Positions 31,100 to 40,922 of a stretch of DNA of 64,000 nucleotides are shown in pieces (the stretch's first letter is position 1; each line of letters begins with the position of its first letter). Where the stretch lies: the NCBI RefSeq assembly GCF_009707365.1, contig NZ_CP046122.1, positions 1,240,001 to 1,304,000 of the forward strand. The letters run 5' to 3'. Origin of the DNA: Microlunatus sp. Gsoil 973 (lineage in GTDB: Bacteria; Actinomycetota; Actinomycetes; Propionibacteriales; Propionibacteriaceae). A program made the position numbers and the translations under genes. The notes beneath the pieces were generated by a model that did no database searches, was not told the DNA's origin, and was given only the letters and a program-made list of their open reading frames with translations.

Positions 31100-32023
31100 G
31101 TGTACGATCTCGCGTCTTCACAGCCAGTTCACCCGCCCGGATCGGGCGGTCATCGTGCCGATGTTCGGCTGCTCGACGGATTCCGTTGCGTCGTCGAGGA
31201 CCAGGACATCGTTCTGCCACACAGCACGCAGCGGTTGGTGGCTCTGCTCGGACTCGGTGAGAAACCTGTCCCGCGGACCGAGCTGAGCCGAACCCTTTGG
31301 CCCGGTGTTGATCATGACAAGGCGTTGGCGGCGCTGCGGACGACGGTCTGGCGGCTCAATCGGGCATGTCCCGGTGTCGTCGCCCAGGATGCGGACTTCG
31401 AGCTCCGGCTGATCGCCGACGTCGACGTCAAGAACCTGGTCGCCGCGTCCCGGCTGGTGCTCGACCCCGGTCGTCGGATGGCGTCCGCCGACCTGCTCGA
31501 CGGCTCAGTACTGGGCATGTTCCGGTCCTGCGTCGATCTGCTCCCGGGCTGGTACGACGACTGGGTGATGTTCCACCGCGAACGCCTGGTGACCATCCGG
31601 GTCGAGGCGCTGCGGGCGGCCGCGACACGACTGATGGAGGACCGTTATCTGCCCGAAGCGCTGGACCTGGCACTGGCCGCGATCAGTGCAGAGCCACTGG
31701 ACGAGCGGACCCACATGCTGGTCGCAGCGGTGCATCTGGCGCAGGGCAACGTCTCCGAGGCCGTCCGGCAGTACCACTTGTGCGCCCGGGTCTTCGCCCG
31801 TGAGCTGGGTGTTCGCCCGTCGGAGCGGTTCCGCCGGATGATCCCCAACGGCCATCGCCGGGACCACAACCAGACGATGAACCGGGCGATCAACCAGGCG
31901 ATCAACCAGGTGACAGAGCAGGCAACCGACCGGGCAGCACGGACCGACGCCGCCCGCGAACCGACCAGCCCGATCAGCCCAATGCTGCCGAAAGAACCTG
32001 CCGGGTACGCGATGGCTCGATGA
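31100..32023 (+). CDS. SARP-family transcriptional regulator (SARP2)
   Basis: A 307-residue paralogue of the regulator at 27413. It has the winged-helix half (VRLLDGFRCVVEDQDIVL ... LRTTVWRLNRACPG) and the BTAD half (LLPGWYDDWVMFHRERLV ... AVRQYHLCARVFARELGVRPS). GGGGGAG lies only 2 nt before the GTG at 31100, so an upstream start (ATG at 30974) cannot be excluded. The tail beyond residue 250 is low in complexity (NRAINQAINQ) and its last 50 nt overlap the end of the convergent carboxyltransferase gene. No GTGAC boxes are seen before this gene. Confidence 0.82.
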   Translation: MYDLASSQPVHPPGSGGHRADVRLLDGFRCVVEDQDIVLPHSTQRLVALLGLGEKPVPRTELSRTLWPGVDHDKALAALRTTVWRLNRACPGVVAQDADFELRLIADVDVKNLVAASRLVLDPGRRMASADLLDGSVLGMFRSCVDLLPGWYDDWVMFHRERLVTIRVEALRAAATRLMEDRYLPEALDLALAAISAEPLDERTHMLVAAVHLAQGNVSEAVRQYHLCARVFARELGVRPSERFRRMIPNGHRRDHNQTMNRAINQAINQVTEQATDRAARTDAAREPTSPISPMLPKEPAGYAMAR

Positions 32024-33330
32024 TCTCGTCGACATGGCCGCAGGACAGCGCACGCCGCAGCCCGCCGGCGCCGTGCACGTAGCGCTGCGCCAGCGCGGCG
32101 CGTAACGCGTCGCGGTGCTGCGGCGGCGTGGCCGCGAGTTCCCGGCGGTGCAGGATGTCGATGGCGCCCGAGGGATACATCACACCGACCTCTGCACCCG
32201 GCCAGGCATAGACCGCGGTCGCGCCGAGGGACTTGGAGTTCATGGCGATGAACGCGCCGCCGTAGGCCTTGCGGATGATCACCGTGACCCGGGGAACATC
32301 GGCCAACGCGAAGGCATGCAGCAGCCGTGCGCCGCGGGTGACCACACCACCGGATTCCTGTTCCAGTCCTGGCAGATAGCCCGGAACGTCGACGAGCACC
32401 ACCAGCGGGATGCCGAGCGCGGTGCATTTGGCGACGAACGCCGCGGACTTCTCCGAGGCGGCACAATCCAGGCAACCGGCCAGCTGGCAAGGGTTGTTGG
32501 CCAGTACGCCGACGGTGCGGCCGCCCAGCCGGCCCAATCCGGTGATCATGTTCGGCGCCCAGCGGCGGTGCAACTCGACGAACGGCGAATGCTGATCGAG
32601 CAGCACAGCCACCAGCGCATGCATGTCGTACACCTGGCGCGGCGACGGCGGGACCACCAGCGCCGGCCGCGGATCCGGTTCGATGATCACCGGATGGGCG
32701 CGTGACCTGGCCCCGAGCAGGCCGACGAGTCGCCGAGCGTAGTCCAGCGCCGCGGCATCGCTGGGCTCGCCGGCATGCAGCACCCCACTGCGCACTGTGT
32801 GCAGTTCCGGTCCGCCGAGTCCCGCCGCGTCGACCTGCTCGCCGGTCACCCGCCGTACGACATCCGGCCCGGTCACGAAGATCCTGGCGTCGGGACCGCT
32901 GACCACGAAGTCGGTCAGTGCCGGGCCGTACGCCGCGCCGCCCGCCGCCGGGCCGAGCACCACCGAGACCAGGGGGAACGTCCGCGGTGACGATGGCCCG
33001 GAAGACCCGGCCCATCCCGTGCAACGATGACGTGCCGTCCTGCAGTCGGGCCCCGCCCGACTGCCAGATCCCCACAACCGGCGCATGATCACCGACCGCT
33101 TCGCCGATCGCGCCGACGATGACGTCGGCATCGTCTTCGCCGAGTGCGCCGCCGGACCGCCGCGGATCGGAGGCGAAGAGCACGATCGACCGGCCGTCGA
33201 CCGTGCCACGGCCGGCCCGGACCGACGAACCGGTGTCGGGAGCGACCCGGAGCGTGCCGGTGTCGGTGATCATCGTCATGCGGTGGAGCGGATCGGTGTC
33301 GAGGTGCTCATCCACTTCGATCGCTGACAT
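31974..33330 (-). pseudogene. Acyl-CoA carboxyltransferase (beta subunit) with one frameshift
   Basis: The N-terminal 120 residues (ATG at 33330, GAGGGGG ribosome site) and the rest lie in different frames that join at a run of five G at 32972-32976; removing one G restores ADVP-LVSVVLGPAAGGAAYGP. The mended protein of about 450 residues has both carboxyltransferase halves (GGARLQDG and SVVLGPAAGGAAYGPAL; VDVPGYLPGLEQE, IRKAYGGAFIAMNSK). The family moves CO2 from biotin to acetyl- or propionyl-CoA, making extender units, which suits its place divergent to the synthase operon. It is short against the usual 510-530 residues. True mutation or base-calling error cannot be told apart here. Confidence 0.75.
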
Positions 33331-33391
33331 CGCCGATTCCCCCTCGGTCGGTTCGACTGTCCGGTGCGCCACGAAGTTCCCTCGCCAGGCG

Positions 33392-33420
33392 TCACGTGGC
33401 AATCACTGGCGGATCACCGG
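33392..33420 (-). promoter_or_regulatory. Three SARP-type boxes facing the carboxyltransferase gene
   Basis: On the minus strand CCGGTGA (33420-33414), CCAGTGA (33409-33403) and CACGTGA (33398-33392) are heptamers separated by exactly 4 nt, an 11-bp period. They lie 62-90 bp upstream of the carboxyltransferase ATG. Heptamer plus 4-nt spacer is the published layout of SARP binding sites. Confidence 0.6.
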
Positions 33421-33485
33421 CATTGATCATGACGTGGCCGGCGACCGGCGGGTGGTGTTGCCGTGCAGGGCGGCGGAACGGCCGC

Positions 33486-33503
33486 CGTGACGATGTTGTG
33501 ACA
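33486..33503 (+). promoter_or_regulatory. Two SARP-type boxes facing the synthase operon
   Basis: CGTGACG (33486-33492) and TGTGACA (33497-33503) are direct repeats 11 bp apart, pointing towards the synthase gene whose ATG is 63 bp further on. A weak GAAGGT at 33514 could be the -10 box. Confidence 0.5.
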
Positions 33504-33566
33504 CCCTCCGGCCGAAGGTGAGGAGAGGTCGGACCGAGAGGTTGCGCCGACGACAGGAAGTGTGGA

Positions 33567-36500
33567 ATGCCTGGTCTCTGCATACCGTCGTTCGAAATCG
33601 TCTGTGTCTCGCCCGTGATGGCTCGGGTCACGCCGGAGATACCGATCGCGGCTCGTCGTGCCGGGGCAACGGGAATCCTGGATCTGACCCATCCGGGGAT
33701 CGGCGAGCTGCGCCGGGACCAGATGTCGGCTGTTCGCAGACTGCAGCAGCAACCCTCGGGAGGCTGGGGGATCCGGACCAACGAGCCGTACCGAGCCTCC
33801 TCGGTGCTCGCTCTCCTCGCCGGCTCGGAGATTCCCGAGCAGTCGGTGCCGACCCTGGTGGTGTCGCCGGCGGATGATCTTGTCGACGATCTGCCACGCG
33901 ATCATTCGGGTGATCATCCGGTAGGGGACGGCTGGCCTGCGGTGATCGATGCCTGGCGGGCTGCGGGCGGCCGGATCCTGGTCGAGGTGACCGGCCTCGA
34001 CGATCTGCGCCGGGCCGAGCTGCTGGAAGCCGACGCTCTGGTGGCGGTCGGCGCCGAGGCCGGCGGGTGGACCGGCGACGAGAACAGCTTCGTACTGCTG
34101 CAGCATCTGGCCAGGCTGACTCCGCTTCCGGTGATCGCGCGGGGCGGGATCGGACTGCATTCGGCGGCAGCCGCCTATGTGCTGGGAGCCGCCGGCGTGG
34201 TGCTCGACGCCCAGCTGCTGCTTACCCGGGAGGCTCCCACTCCTGCCGCGCTGCGTCGACGGTTCGAGCAATCCGACGGCAGCGAGACGATCAACCTTCA
34301 CCAGGGACGGCGTCACATCCGGCTGTTTCCGCCGGCAGGACCACCCGGCCAACAGTTCGTTGATGCAGCGTTGCTTTCCGAAGCCGGCCCAGACGTCGGC
34401 CTCGACGTCGGCCTCGACGTCGGGTCGCCGGTGATGGCCGGGCAGGACATCGGCCTGGCCGCCGGACTCGCCGGCCGTTTCCCGACGGTCGGCCGCCTGG
34501 TGCAGGGAATCAGAGATGCCGTCGGCGATCAGGTCGCGACTGCCGCGCGAGCCGGCACGCTGGTCGAGCAGACCGCGCTGGCCCGGCTGCACGGAACGCG
34601 TTATCCGATCGTCCAGGGGCCGATGACCCGGGTCAGCGACACGCCGGAGTTCGCCCGCGCCGTCGCCGACGCGGGCGCACTGCCGTACCTGGCGTTGGCA
34701 CTGTCACCCGCCCCTGTCGTGGATGAACTCCTGGCCCGAACAGCGGCCGAACTCGGCGACCGGCCCTGGGGTGTCGGCATACTCGGCTTCGTGCCGGACC
34801 GGCTGCGCGCCGCACAACTGGAGGTGATCATCCGGCACCGGCCGCCGTACGCTCTGATCGCCGGTGGGCACCCGGACCAGGCCAGACAGCTGGAGTCGGC
34901 CGGCATCCCGACCTATCTGCACGTCCCGTCGCCCGGACTGCTGCGGTTGTTTCTCGCTGCCGGCGCCCGCCGTTTCGTCTTCGAGGGCAGCGAATGCGGC
35001 GGCCACGTCGGGCCGCGAAGCAGCTTCGTGCTGTGGGACACCATGATCAGCGAACTGCTGCAGGCCGGCTCGGAGCTCGATCTGTCCGACGTTCGTGTGC
35101 TGTTCGCCGGCGGGATCACCGACGGCATCTCGGCTGCGGCGGTCGCAGCGTTGGCGGCGCCGCTGGTCGAGGCCGGAGCGGCGATCGGGGTGCTGATGGG
35201 TACGGCGTACCTGGCGACGACCGAGATCGTCGCAACCGGGGCGGTGACCCACGACTTCCAGCACGAGGCTCTCGACTGCCTCGGCACCGCGCTGCTGGAA
35301 TCCGGACGCGGCTATCTGACCCGGTGCGCCGTCACACCGATCGTCGACGCCTTCCACGCCGAAGCCGAACGGCTGCGGGCGGACGATCGAGGACCGGGCG
35401 AGGTGCTCGATGCGCTCGAGCAGTTCAACCTCGGCCGGCTGCGCATCGCAAGCAAGGGACTCAAGCACGGTGCCGACGGCCCGGAACCGGTGCCACCCGC
35501 TGTGCAACGCGCGGAGGGCCTGTACATGATGGGCCAGGCAGCGGCACTGCGCGACGCGACGACGACCTGTGCCCAACTGCACCAGGACGTGTCGGCGGGC
35601 GCCGAGGCGAGCCTGCGGGCGGCGCGCCGGCGCCTCGACCGCGACCAGCACCAAGATCAGGAAACGGGTCCACAAGATCAGCGGGAACGGCACGATCAAC
35701 AGGCGGCCCGGCACGGCGCCGACGGATACGCGATCATCGGCATGTCCTGTGTGCTGCCGGGGGCACCGGACCTCGACCACTACTGGGCGAACATCCTCGC
35801 CGGCGTCGACGCGGTCACCGAGGTCCCGCGGGACCGCTGGGATCCGGACCGGTACTTCGACGCCGACCCGACCGCACCGGACCACACCTACAGCAGATGG
35901 GGCGGGTTCCTCTCCGATGTGATCTTCGACCCGCTGGATTTCGGCATGCCGCCGAACTCCCTGCCGTACATCGAAAGCATGCAACTGCTGGCCCTGCACG
36001 CGGTCCGAGAGGCCGTGGCCGATGCCGGTTACGCCGGAGGCGGACTACCGCGGGAGACGACGTCGGTGATCTTCGGTGCCGGCGGCGGGGTCTCCGAGCT
36101 CGGCCAGCGGTACGCGGTCCGGTCGGCGTTGCCTGGACTGCTCGGCGGCGTGCCCGACGAACTGGCGAGCAGGCTGCCCGAGTGGACCGAGGACAGTTTT
36201 CCCGGTGTCCTGGTCAACGTCACCGCCGGACGGATCGCCAACCGGTTCGACTTCGGCGGGATCAATTTGACGGTCGACGCTGCCTGTGCATCATCCCTTG
36301 CCGCATTGGAGATCGGCTGCCGCGAACTGGATGTCGGGACCAGCGACGTCGTCGTTGTCGGCGGCGTGGACACCATGCAGAACTCCTTCGGCTACCTGGC
36401 CTTCGCCAAGACCCACGCGCTGAGTCCGAGTGGACGCTGCCGGCCGTTCGACAAGAACGCCGACGGCATCGCGATCAGCGAGGGCGTCGCGGTGGTGATC

Positions 36501-39500
36501 ATGAAACGGTTGGCCGATGCGGAGCGGGACGGTGACCGGATCTATGCCGTGCTGCGTGGAATGGGCGGATCCAGCGACGGTCGGGCACTCGGCCTGACCG
36601 CGCCGCGGCCCGAGGGACAGGCCAGAGCCTTACGCCGCGCGTACGCCGCAGCCGGATTCTCGCCGGGATCGGTCGGCCTGGTCGAGGCTCACGGAACAGG
36701 GACTGTCGCCGGCGATCGCGCCGAGGTGCAGACTTTGCGATCGGTGTTCGAGGCGGCCGGTGCCCCGCAGCGCAGGTGTGCGATCGGTTCGGTGAAGTCG
36801 ATGATCGGGCACACCAAGTGCGCTGCCGGACTTGCCGGGCTGATCAAGATCAGCAAGGCGCTGCATCATCGGACCCTGCCACCGACGATCGGCGTCGAGG
36901 AACCCAATCCGGACGCCGGCTTCCCGAGCAGCCCGTTCTACGTCAACACCAGGGCGCGGCCCTGGTACCGCTCGACGACGCCCCGCCGGGCCGCGGTCAG
37001 CGCGTTCGGATTCGGGGGCACCAACTTCCATGCGGTGCTGCAGGAGTACGACCCGGACCCGGTCCGTGACGCCGGGGTGTTGCCGGCCGAGGTCTTCCTC
37101 TGGTCCGGCGACGCCGCAGAGGTGTCCGCGGCAGTTGATCATCTTCTGCACCAGCTGGAACGGCGAGAGAACCACCCGTCGGCCGTGCCGCGGCTGTCGA
37201 CATTGGCGGCTGCCACCCGCGCTCAGGCCCGCGACCGTGCCGCGGCCGGGCGTGGCGGCCGGCTGGCCGTGATCGTCGCCGATCTCGACGAACTGACGAC
37301 CCGTCTGCGGCAGGTCAGACCGATGATCGCCACCGGCCCGGTGAACCTGCCCGGCGCATGGTGGTGCCCGGCTCTCGATGCCGGACCGATCGCGTTCCTC
37401 TACCCGGGGCAGGGGTCCCAGCGGGCCGGAATGTTTGGTGAACTCGCGATCCACGCGGAACCTGTCCGGGCCGCACTGGAGCGGGCATCAGACATACTTG
37501 ACGGGATCCTGCCGAAACGGCTCGTCGAGGTCGTCCAGCCGGTCGACACGTTCACCGAGCAGGAGCGTCGGACGGCCGAGGCCGAGCTGCGGGCGACCCG
37601 TTTCGCGCAGCCGGCACTGGGCGCCGCGGCGGTCGGCCTCACCCGGCTGCTTGCCGACCACGGGATACGGCCGAGGGCCGCGGCCGGCCACAGCTATGGC
37701 GAATACCCCGCGCTGTGGGCTGCCGGAGTGTTCGACGAGGACTCGCTGTATCGGATCTCGGAGCTGCGCGGCCGCTGCATAGCCGAGCTCGGCGGCGGTG
37801 GTTCGATGCTCGCCGTCCCGGCCGCGGCGGAGCAGGTCCGTGAGCTGCTGGATGCCGGTCCGGATCGGCTCGACGAGGTGTGGTTGAGCAATCGAAACTC
37901 GCCGCGCCAGACGGTGCTGTCTGGCACGGTCGCGGGGCTGGAGGAGGCCGAGCGGAGATTGGCCGGCGCCGGCATCGACTGCCGGAAGCTGAACGTTGCC
38001 GCCGCCTTCCACTCGCCGCTGGTTGCGCCGGCGGCCGAGGCTTTCAGCGCGGCCCTGGCCGAGGTTAATCTGGCAGACGTAGGCGTCGCCGACACACTTG
38101 CGCCGGGCGGCACCGCGCCCGACGGGTCGATGATCACGGTGTACGCCAACGCCACCGCGAGCAGCTATGCCGGCACCGACGTCCGGGCGATGTTGTCCGA
38201 ACACCTGCTGCGCCCGGTGCGGTTCGCCGAGGAGATCGAGGCGATGTACGCGGACGGCAGCCGCGTCTTCGTCGAGGTGGGTCCGGGTTCGGTGTTGACC
38301 GGGCTGGTCGACCAGATCCTCGGCGACCGGGAACACCTGGCGGTCGCCGTCGACGGAGGCGTACGGGGATTCCTCGGCGCCCTCGGCCGGCTGTGGTGCC
38401 ACGGGGTGCCGGTGCACTGGCAGTCATTCGACCGGGACACGGAACCGCCGGGCAGCGTCGACGACGTGCTTGCCGCGGTGCCCCGGCCGTCCCAGACCAG
38501 TTGGCTGGTCAACGGCGCCGGTGCCCGGCCGCTGCACACGTCGGCCTCGCCGGTCGAACCGGTCCCTTACGTGGCGGAGCAGCACTTGGCTACGCCCGAA
38601 CCGACCGTGGACCGAGCATCATCGTCAGCTCGGATATCGCAGCCGCCGAACCTGGGATCGCAGCTGGTGAGCAGCCTCCCGGCTGTCGACCGGAGCGCCG
38701 ACCTCGACCGGCGCGAACTGCTCACGGTCGGACCGGACGGCGACGGGGCGTCGCAGGTGGTACAGGACTTCCAGCGGGTGATGGACAGGTTCCTGACAAC
38801 CTCCCGCGATGTCATGATGCAATACCTTTCCCGACCCTCGACCGTGTCGGACGAAGATCACGCCGCGGTGATGAACCATGAACATGATGTCGACCACCGG
38901 TCCGACGTCGGCGTCCCGGACGCGGTGGATGATCACGCCGTCGACCCGGGACCGATCCTGCCTCGACTGCGACGACTGCTGGCCGAACGAACCGGGTATC
39001 CCGAGGAACTGCTCAATGACGACCTGGACCTGGAAGGCGATCTGGGCATCGATTCGATCAAGCGCACAGAGGTCGTCGGCGCACTGCTGCGTGATCTCGG
39101 TGGATCGGATGCCACCACCGCCGGTTCGGTGCGCAGCGTTCGGACCCTCTCCGAGCTCGCCGAGGCGTTGGAGAGGGTGACACTGCATCAGTCGGCAGGA
39201 CAGCAGCCGGATCCGCAGCAGCCAGACCCGCAGCAGCCAGACCCGCAGCAGCCAGAACCACAGCAGCCGGATCCGCAGCAGCCGGAACCACAGCAGCTGC
39301 CGGCAGTGCAGACAGCCGCACTGCAGACGAGCGGTGACCGAGCCCCCGCTGCGGACCTGCCCCGGCTGGTGGCGGAGGCGACGCAACTGCGGCCGGCCGT
39401 CGCCGAGCTGCGGCCCGCCGGATCGGTGCTGATCATCGACCGTGGCAGCACCCTGGCCGCAGCCGCGGTGGCGCGCGGCTTCGCCGACCGGGACACTGCG

Positions 39501-40922
39501 ACCCAGATCATCAGCGTCACCGACCCCGCCATCCTGCGGACCGCGTGCGCGTCGGCCCGGGATCGGCTCGGCGGGCCACCGGCCGGACTACTCTTCCTCG
39601 CCGATCTGGACGCCGAGGCTGATGTCGAGGACGATGCCGAGACGGCAGTCGTGCAGTCTCTGGCCGCGGCGGCCGGGAGTCTTGCGCCGTCGATGGCAGA
39701 CCTCGCCTTCGTGCTCGCCGCCGTGCCCGACGGGACACCGGTGGCTGCCGCCGTGGCCGGATTCCTGGTCACGCTGTCCGCGGAATGCCCGGGGGTCCGG
39801 GTCTGTACCGTCCATCTCGGGCCGACCATCGGCACCGAACAGCTCTCCGACCTGCTGTATGCCGAATGCGGTGACCCGGCGACCGCTGCCGAGATCCGCT
39901 ACCCGGATCGGGCCGGCGGTCCCGCCACCAACGGACGAACCGGCGATCACCGACCGCGCCGGACAACAACGCAGTTCCGGCAGGTGCCGCAGGCGAGGAA
40001 CGGCCATTCGCTGATCCGGGATTCTGTCGTCCTGCTCACCGGCGGAGCCCGGGGCATCACCGCCCGACTCGCCGAGGGTCTCGGACGTCGCGGTACGGCG
40101 CAGCTGGTGCTCGCCGGACGGACCGCACTGGCCTCGGATCCGGTCGTTGAGCAGGTCGCCGCCGACCTCGGCACGGTTACCGGCGACACGCTGCGGGCCG
40201 GACTCGCCCGTCGGCTGGCGACAACGGGAGAGCTGCCCACCGCCGCTCAGCTGGAACGCAGAGCGGTCCGGTGGGAGCGGCGACGTGAGGTGTTGGACAA
40301 CCTTGATCGACTCACAGCTGCCGGCATCCCGGCGGAGTACGTGGAACTCGACGTCACCGACGGGCAGGCGGTTGCTGCCGTGATCGACGGAATCTGTCAG
40401 CGACACGGTCGGCTGGACATCGTTGTACACGGCGCCGGAGTGCTGGCCGATCACCTGATCGCCGAACTGACTCCGGAGCAGATCGATCGCGTTCTGCGGA
40501 CCAAGATCACCGGCGCCCGGAATCTGGCCGCGGCGATCCGGAAGGACTCCCTGCGCCGGCTGCTGATGATCACCTCGGTCGCGGGCTGGTTCGGCAATCC
40601 CGGCCAGGCAGCCTACGCGGCCGCCAACCGCGTGCTGGACGGGCTGGCCGTCCAGTGGGATGCGGCCTGGCCGTGCCGGGTGACATCGATCAGCTTCGGC
40701 CCCTGGGACGGCTCGGGAATGGCCACCGAGGAGATCCGCCGGCAGTTCCAGCAGCGGGGCATCGAGGTGATCGATCCCGAGGCCGGTGTTGCGGCGTTCC
40801 TGGAGGAAGTTGATCAGACCACACCGAGCTCCCATGTGCTGATCGGTCGCGGGCCCTGGCTCGAGTCCGCTGATCACCCCACCGACCGGGAAGCGATGAC
40901 AGCAGCCGGGAGTCGATCATGA
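33567..40922 (+). CDS. Iterative lipid/polyketide synthase subunit 1: ER-ER-KS-AT-ACP-KR
   Basis: A 2451-residue multidomain synthase. Residues about 5-250 and 345-585 are two tandem nitronate-monooxygenase-type (PfaD/FabK-like) flavin enoyl reductases; the second keeps ECGGHVG with His480, the first has Trp168 at that place (AEAGGWTG). KS is about 719-1170 (Cys907, His1042, His1082), AT about 1273-1590 (Ser1376 in GHSYG), ACP about 1795-1875 (Ser1830 in LGIDSIKR, the form found in PUFA synthases), then a Gln-Pro linker (about 1878-1912) and KR about 2152-2440 (GGARGI, Tyr2350). AGGA precedes the ATG. The order KS-AT-ACP-KR is that of PfaA-type subunits, with the PfaD function fused in front. 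It overlaps subunit 2 by 4 nt. Confidence 0.92.
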   Translation: MPGLCIPSFEIVCVSPVMARVTPEIPIAARRAGATGILDLTHPGIGELRRDQMSAVRRLQQQPSGGWGIRTNEPYRASSVLALLAGSEIPEQSVPTLVVSPADDLVDDLPRDHSGDHPVGDGWPAVIDAWRAAGGRILVEVTGLDDLRRAELLEADALVAVGAEAGGWTGDENSFVLLQHLARLTPLPVIARGGIGLHSAAAAYVLGAAGVVLDAQLLLTREAPTPAALRRRFEQSDGSETINLHQGRRHIRLFPPAGPPGQQFVDAALLSEAGPDVGLDVGLDVGSPVMAGQDIGLAAGLAGRFPTVGRLVQGIRDAVGDQVATAARAGTLVEQTALARLHGTRYPIVQGPMTRVSDTPEFARAVADAGALPYLALALSPAPVVDELLARTAAELGDRPWGVGILGFVPDRLRAAQLEVIIRHRPPYALIAGGHPDQARQLESAGIPTYLHVPSPGLLRLFLAAGARRFVFEGSECGGHVGPRSSFVLWDTMISELLQAGSELDLSDVRVLFAGGITDGISAAAVAALAAPLVEAGAAIGVLMGTAYLATTEIVATGAVTHDFQHEALDCLGTALLESGRGYLTRCAVTPIVDAFHAEAERLRADDRGPGEVLDALEQFNLGRLRIASKGLKHGADGPEPVPPAVQRAEGLYMMGQAAALRDATTTCAQLHQDVSAGAEASLRAARRRLDRDQHQDQETGPQDQRERHDQQAARHGADGYAIIGMSCVLPGAPDLDHYWANILAGVDAVTEVPRDRWDPDRYFDADPTAPDHTYSRWGGFLSDVIFDPLDFGMPPNSLPYIESMQLLALHAVREAVADAGYAGGGLPRETTSVIFGAGGGVSELGQRYAVRSALPGLLGGVPDELASRLPEWTEDSFPGVLVNVTAGRIANRFDFGGINLTVDAACASSLAALEIGCRELDVGTSDVVVVGGVDTMQNSFGYLAFAKTHALSPSGRCRPFDKNADGIAISEGVAVVIMKRLADAERDGDRIYAVLRGMGGSSDGRALGLTAPRPEGQARALRRAYAAAGFSPGSVGLVEAHGTGTVAGDRAEVQTLRSVFEAAGAPQRRCAIGSVKSMIGHTKCAAGLAGLIKISKALHHRTLPPTIGVEEPNPDAGFPSSPFYVNTRARPWYRSTTPRRAAVSAFGFGGTNFHAVLQEYDPDPVRDAGVLPAEVFLWSGDAAEVSAAVDHLLHQLERRENHPSAVPRLSTLAAATRAQARDRAAAGRGGRLAVIVADLDELTTRLRQVRPMIATGPVNLPGAWWCPALDAGPIAFLYPGQGSQRAGMFGELAIHAEPVRAALERASDILDGILPKRLVEVVQPVDTFTEQERRTAEAELRATRFAQPALGAAAVGLTRLLADHGIRPRAAAGHSYGEYPALWAAGVFDEDSLYRISELRGRCIAELGGGGSMLAVPAAAEQVRELLDAGPDRLDEVWLSNRNSPRQTVLSGTVAGLEEAERRLAGAGIDCRKLNVAAAFHSPLVAPAAEAFSAALAEVNLADVGVADTLAPGGTAPDGSMITVYANATASSYAGTDVRAMLSEHLLRPVRFAEEIEAMYADGSRVFVEVGPGSVLTGLVDQILGDREHLAVAVDGGVRGFLGALGRLWCHGVPVHWQSFDRDTEPPGSVDDVLAAVPRPSQTSWLVNGAGARPLHTSASPVEPVPYVAEQHLATPEPTVDRASSSARISQPPNLGSQLVSSLPAVDRSADLDRRELLTVGPDGDGASQVVQDFQRVMDRFLTTSRDVMMQYLSRPSTVSDEDHAAVMNHEHDVDHRSDVGVPDAVDDHAVDPGPILPRLRRLLAERTGYPEELLNDDLDLEGDLGIDSIKRTEVVGALLRDLGGSDATTAGSVRSVRTLSELAEALERVTLHQSAGQQPDPQQPDPQQPDPQQPEPQQPDPQQPEPQQLPAVQTAALQTSGDRAPAADLPRLVAEATQLRPAVAELRPAGSVLIIDRGSTLAAAAVARGFADRDTATQIISVTDPAILRTACASARDRLGGPPAGLLFLADLDAEADVEDDAETAVVQSLAAAAGSLAPSMADLAFVLAAVPDGTPVAAAVAGFLVTLSAECPGVRVCTVHLGPTIGTEQLSDLLYAECGDPATAAEIRYPDRAGGPATNGRTGDHRPRRTTTQFRQVPQARNGHSLIRDSVVLLTGGARGITARLAEGLGRRGTAQLVLAGRTALASDPVVEQVAADLGTVTGDTLRAGLARRLATTGELPTAAQLERRAVRWERRREVLDNLDRLTAAGIPAEYVELDVTDGQAVAAVIDGICQRHGRLDIVVHGAGVLADHLIAELTPEQIDRVLRTKITGARNLAAAIRKDSLRRLLMITSVAGWFGNPGQAAYAAANRVLDGLAVQWDAAWPCRVTSISFGPWDGSGMATEEIRRQFQQRGIEVIDPEAGVAAFLEEVDQTTPSSHVLIGRGPWLESADHPTDREAMTAAGSRS

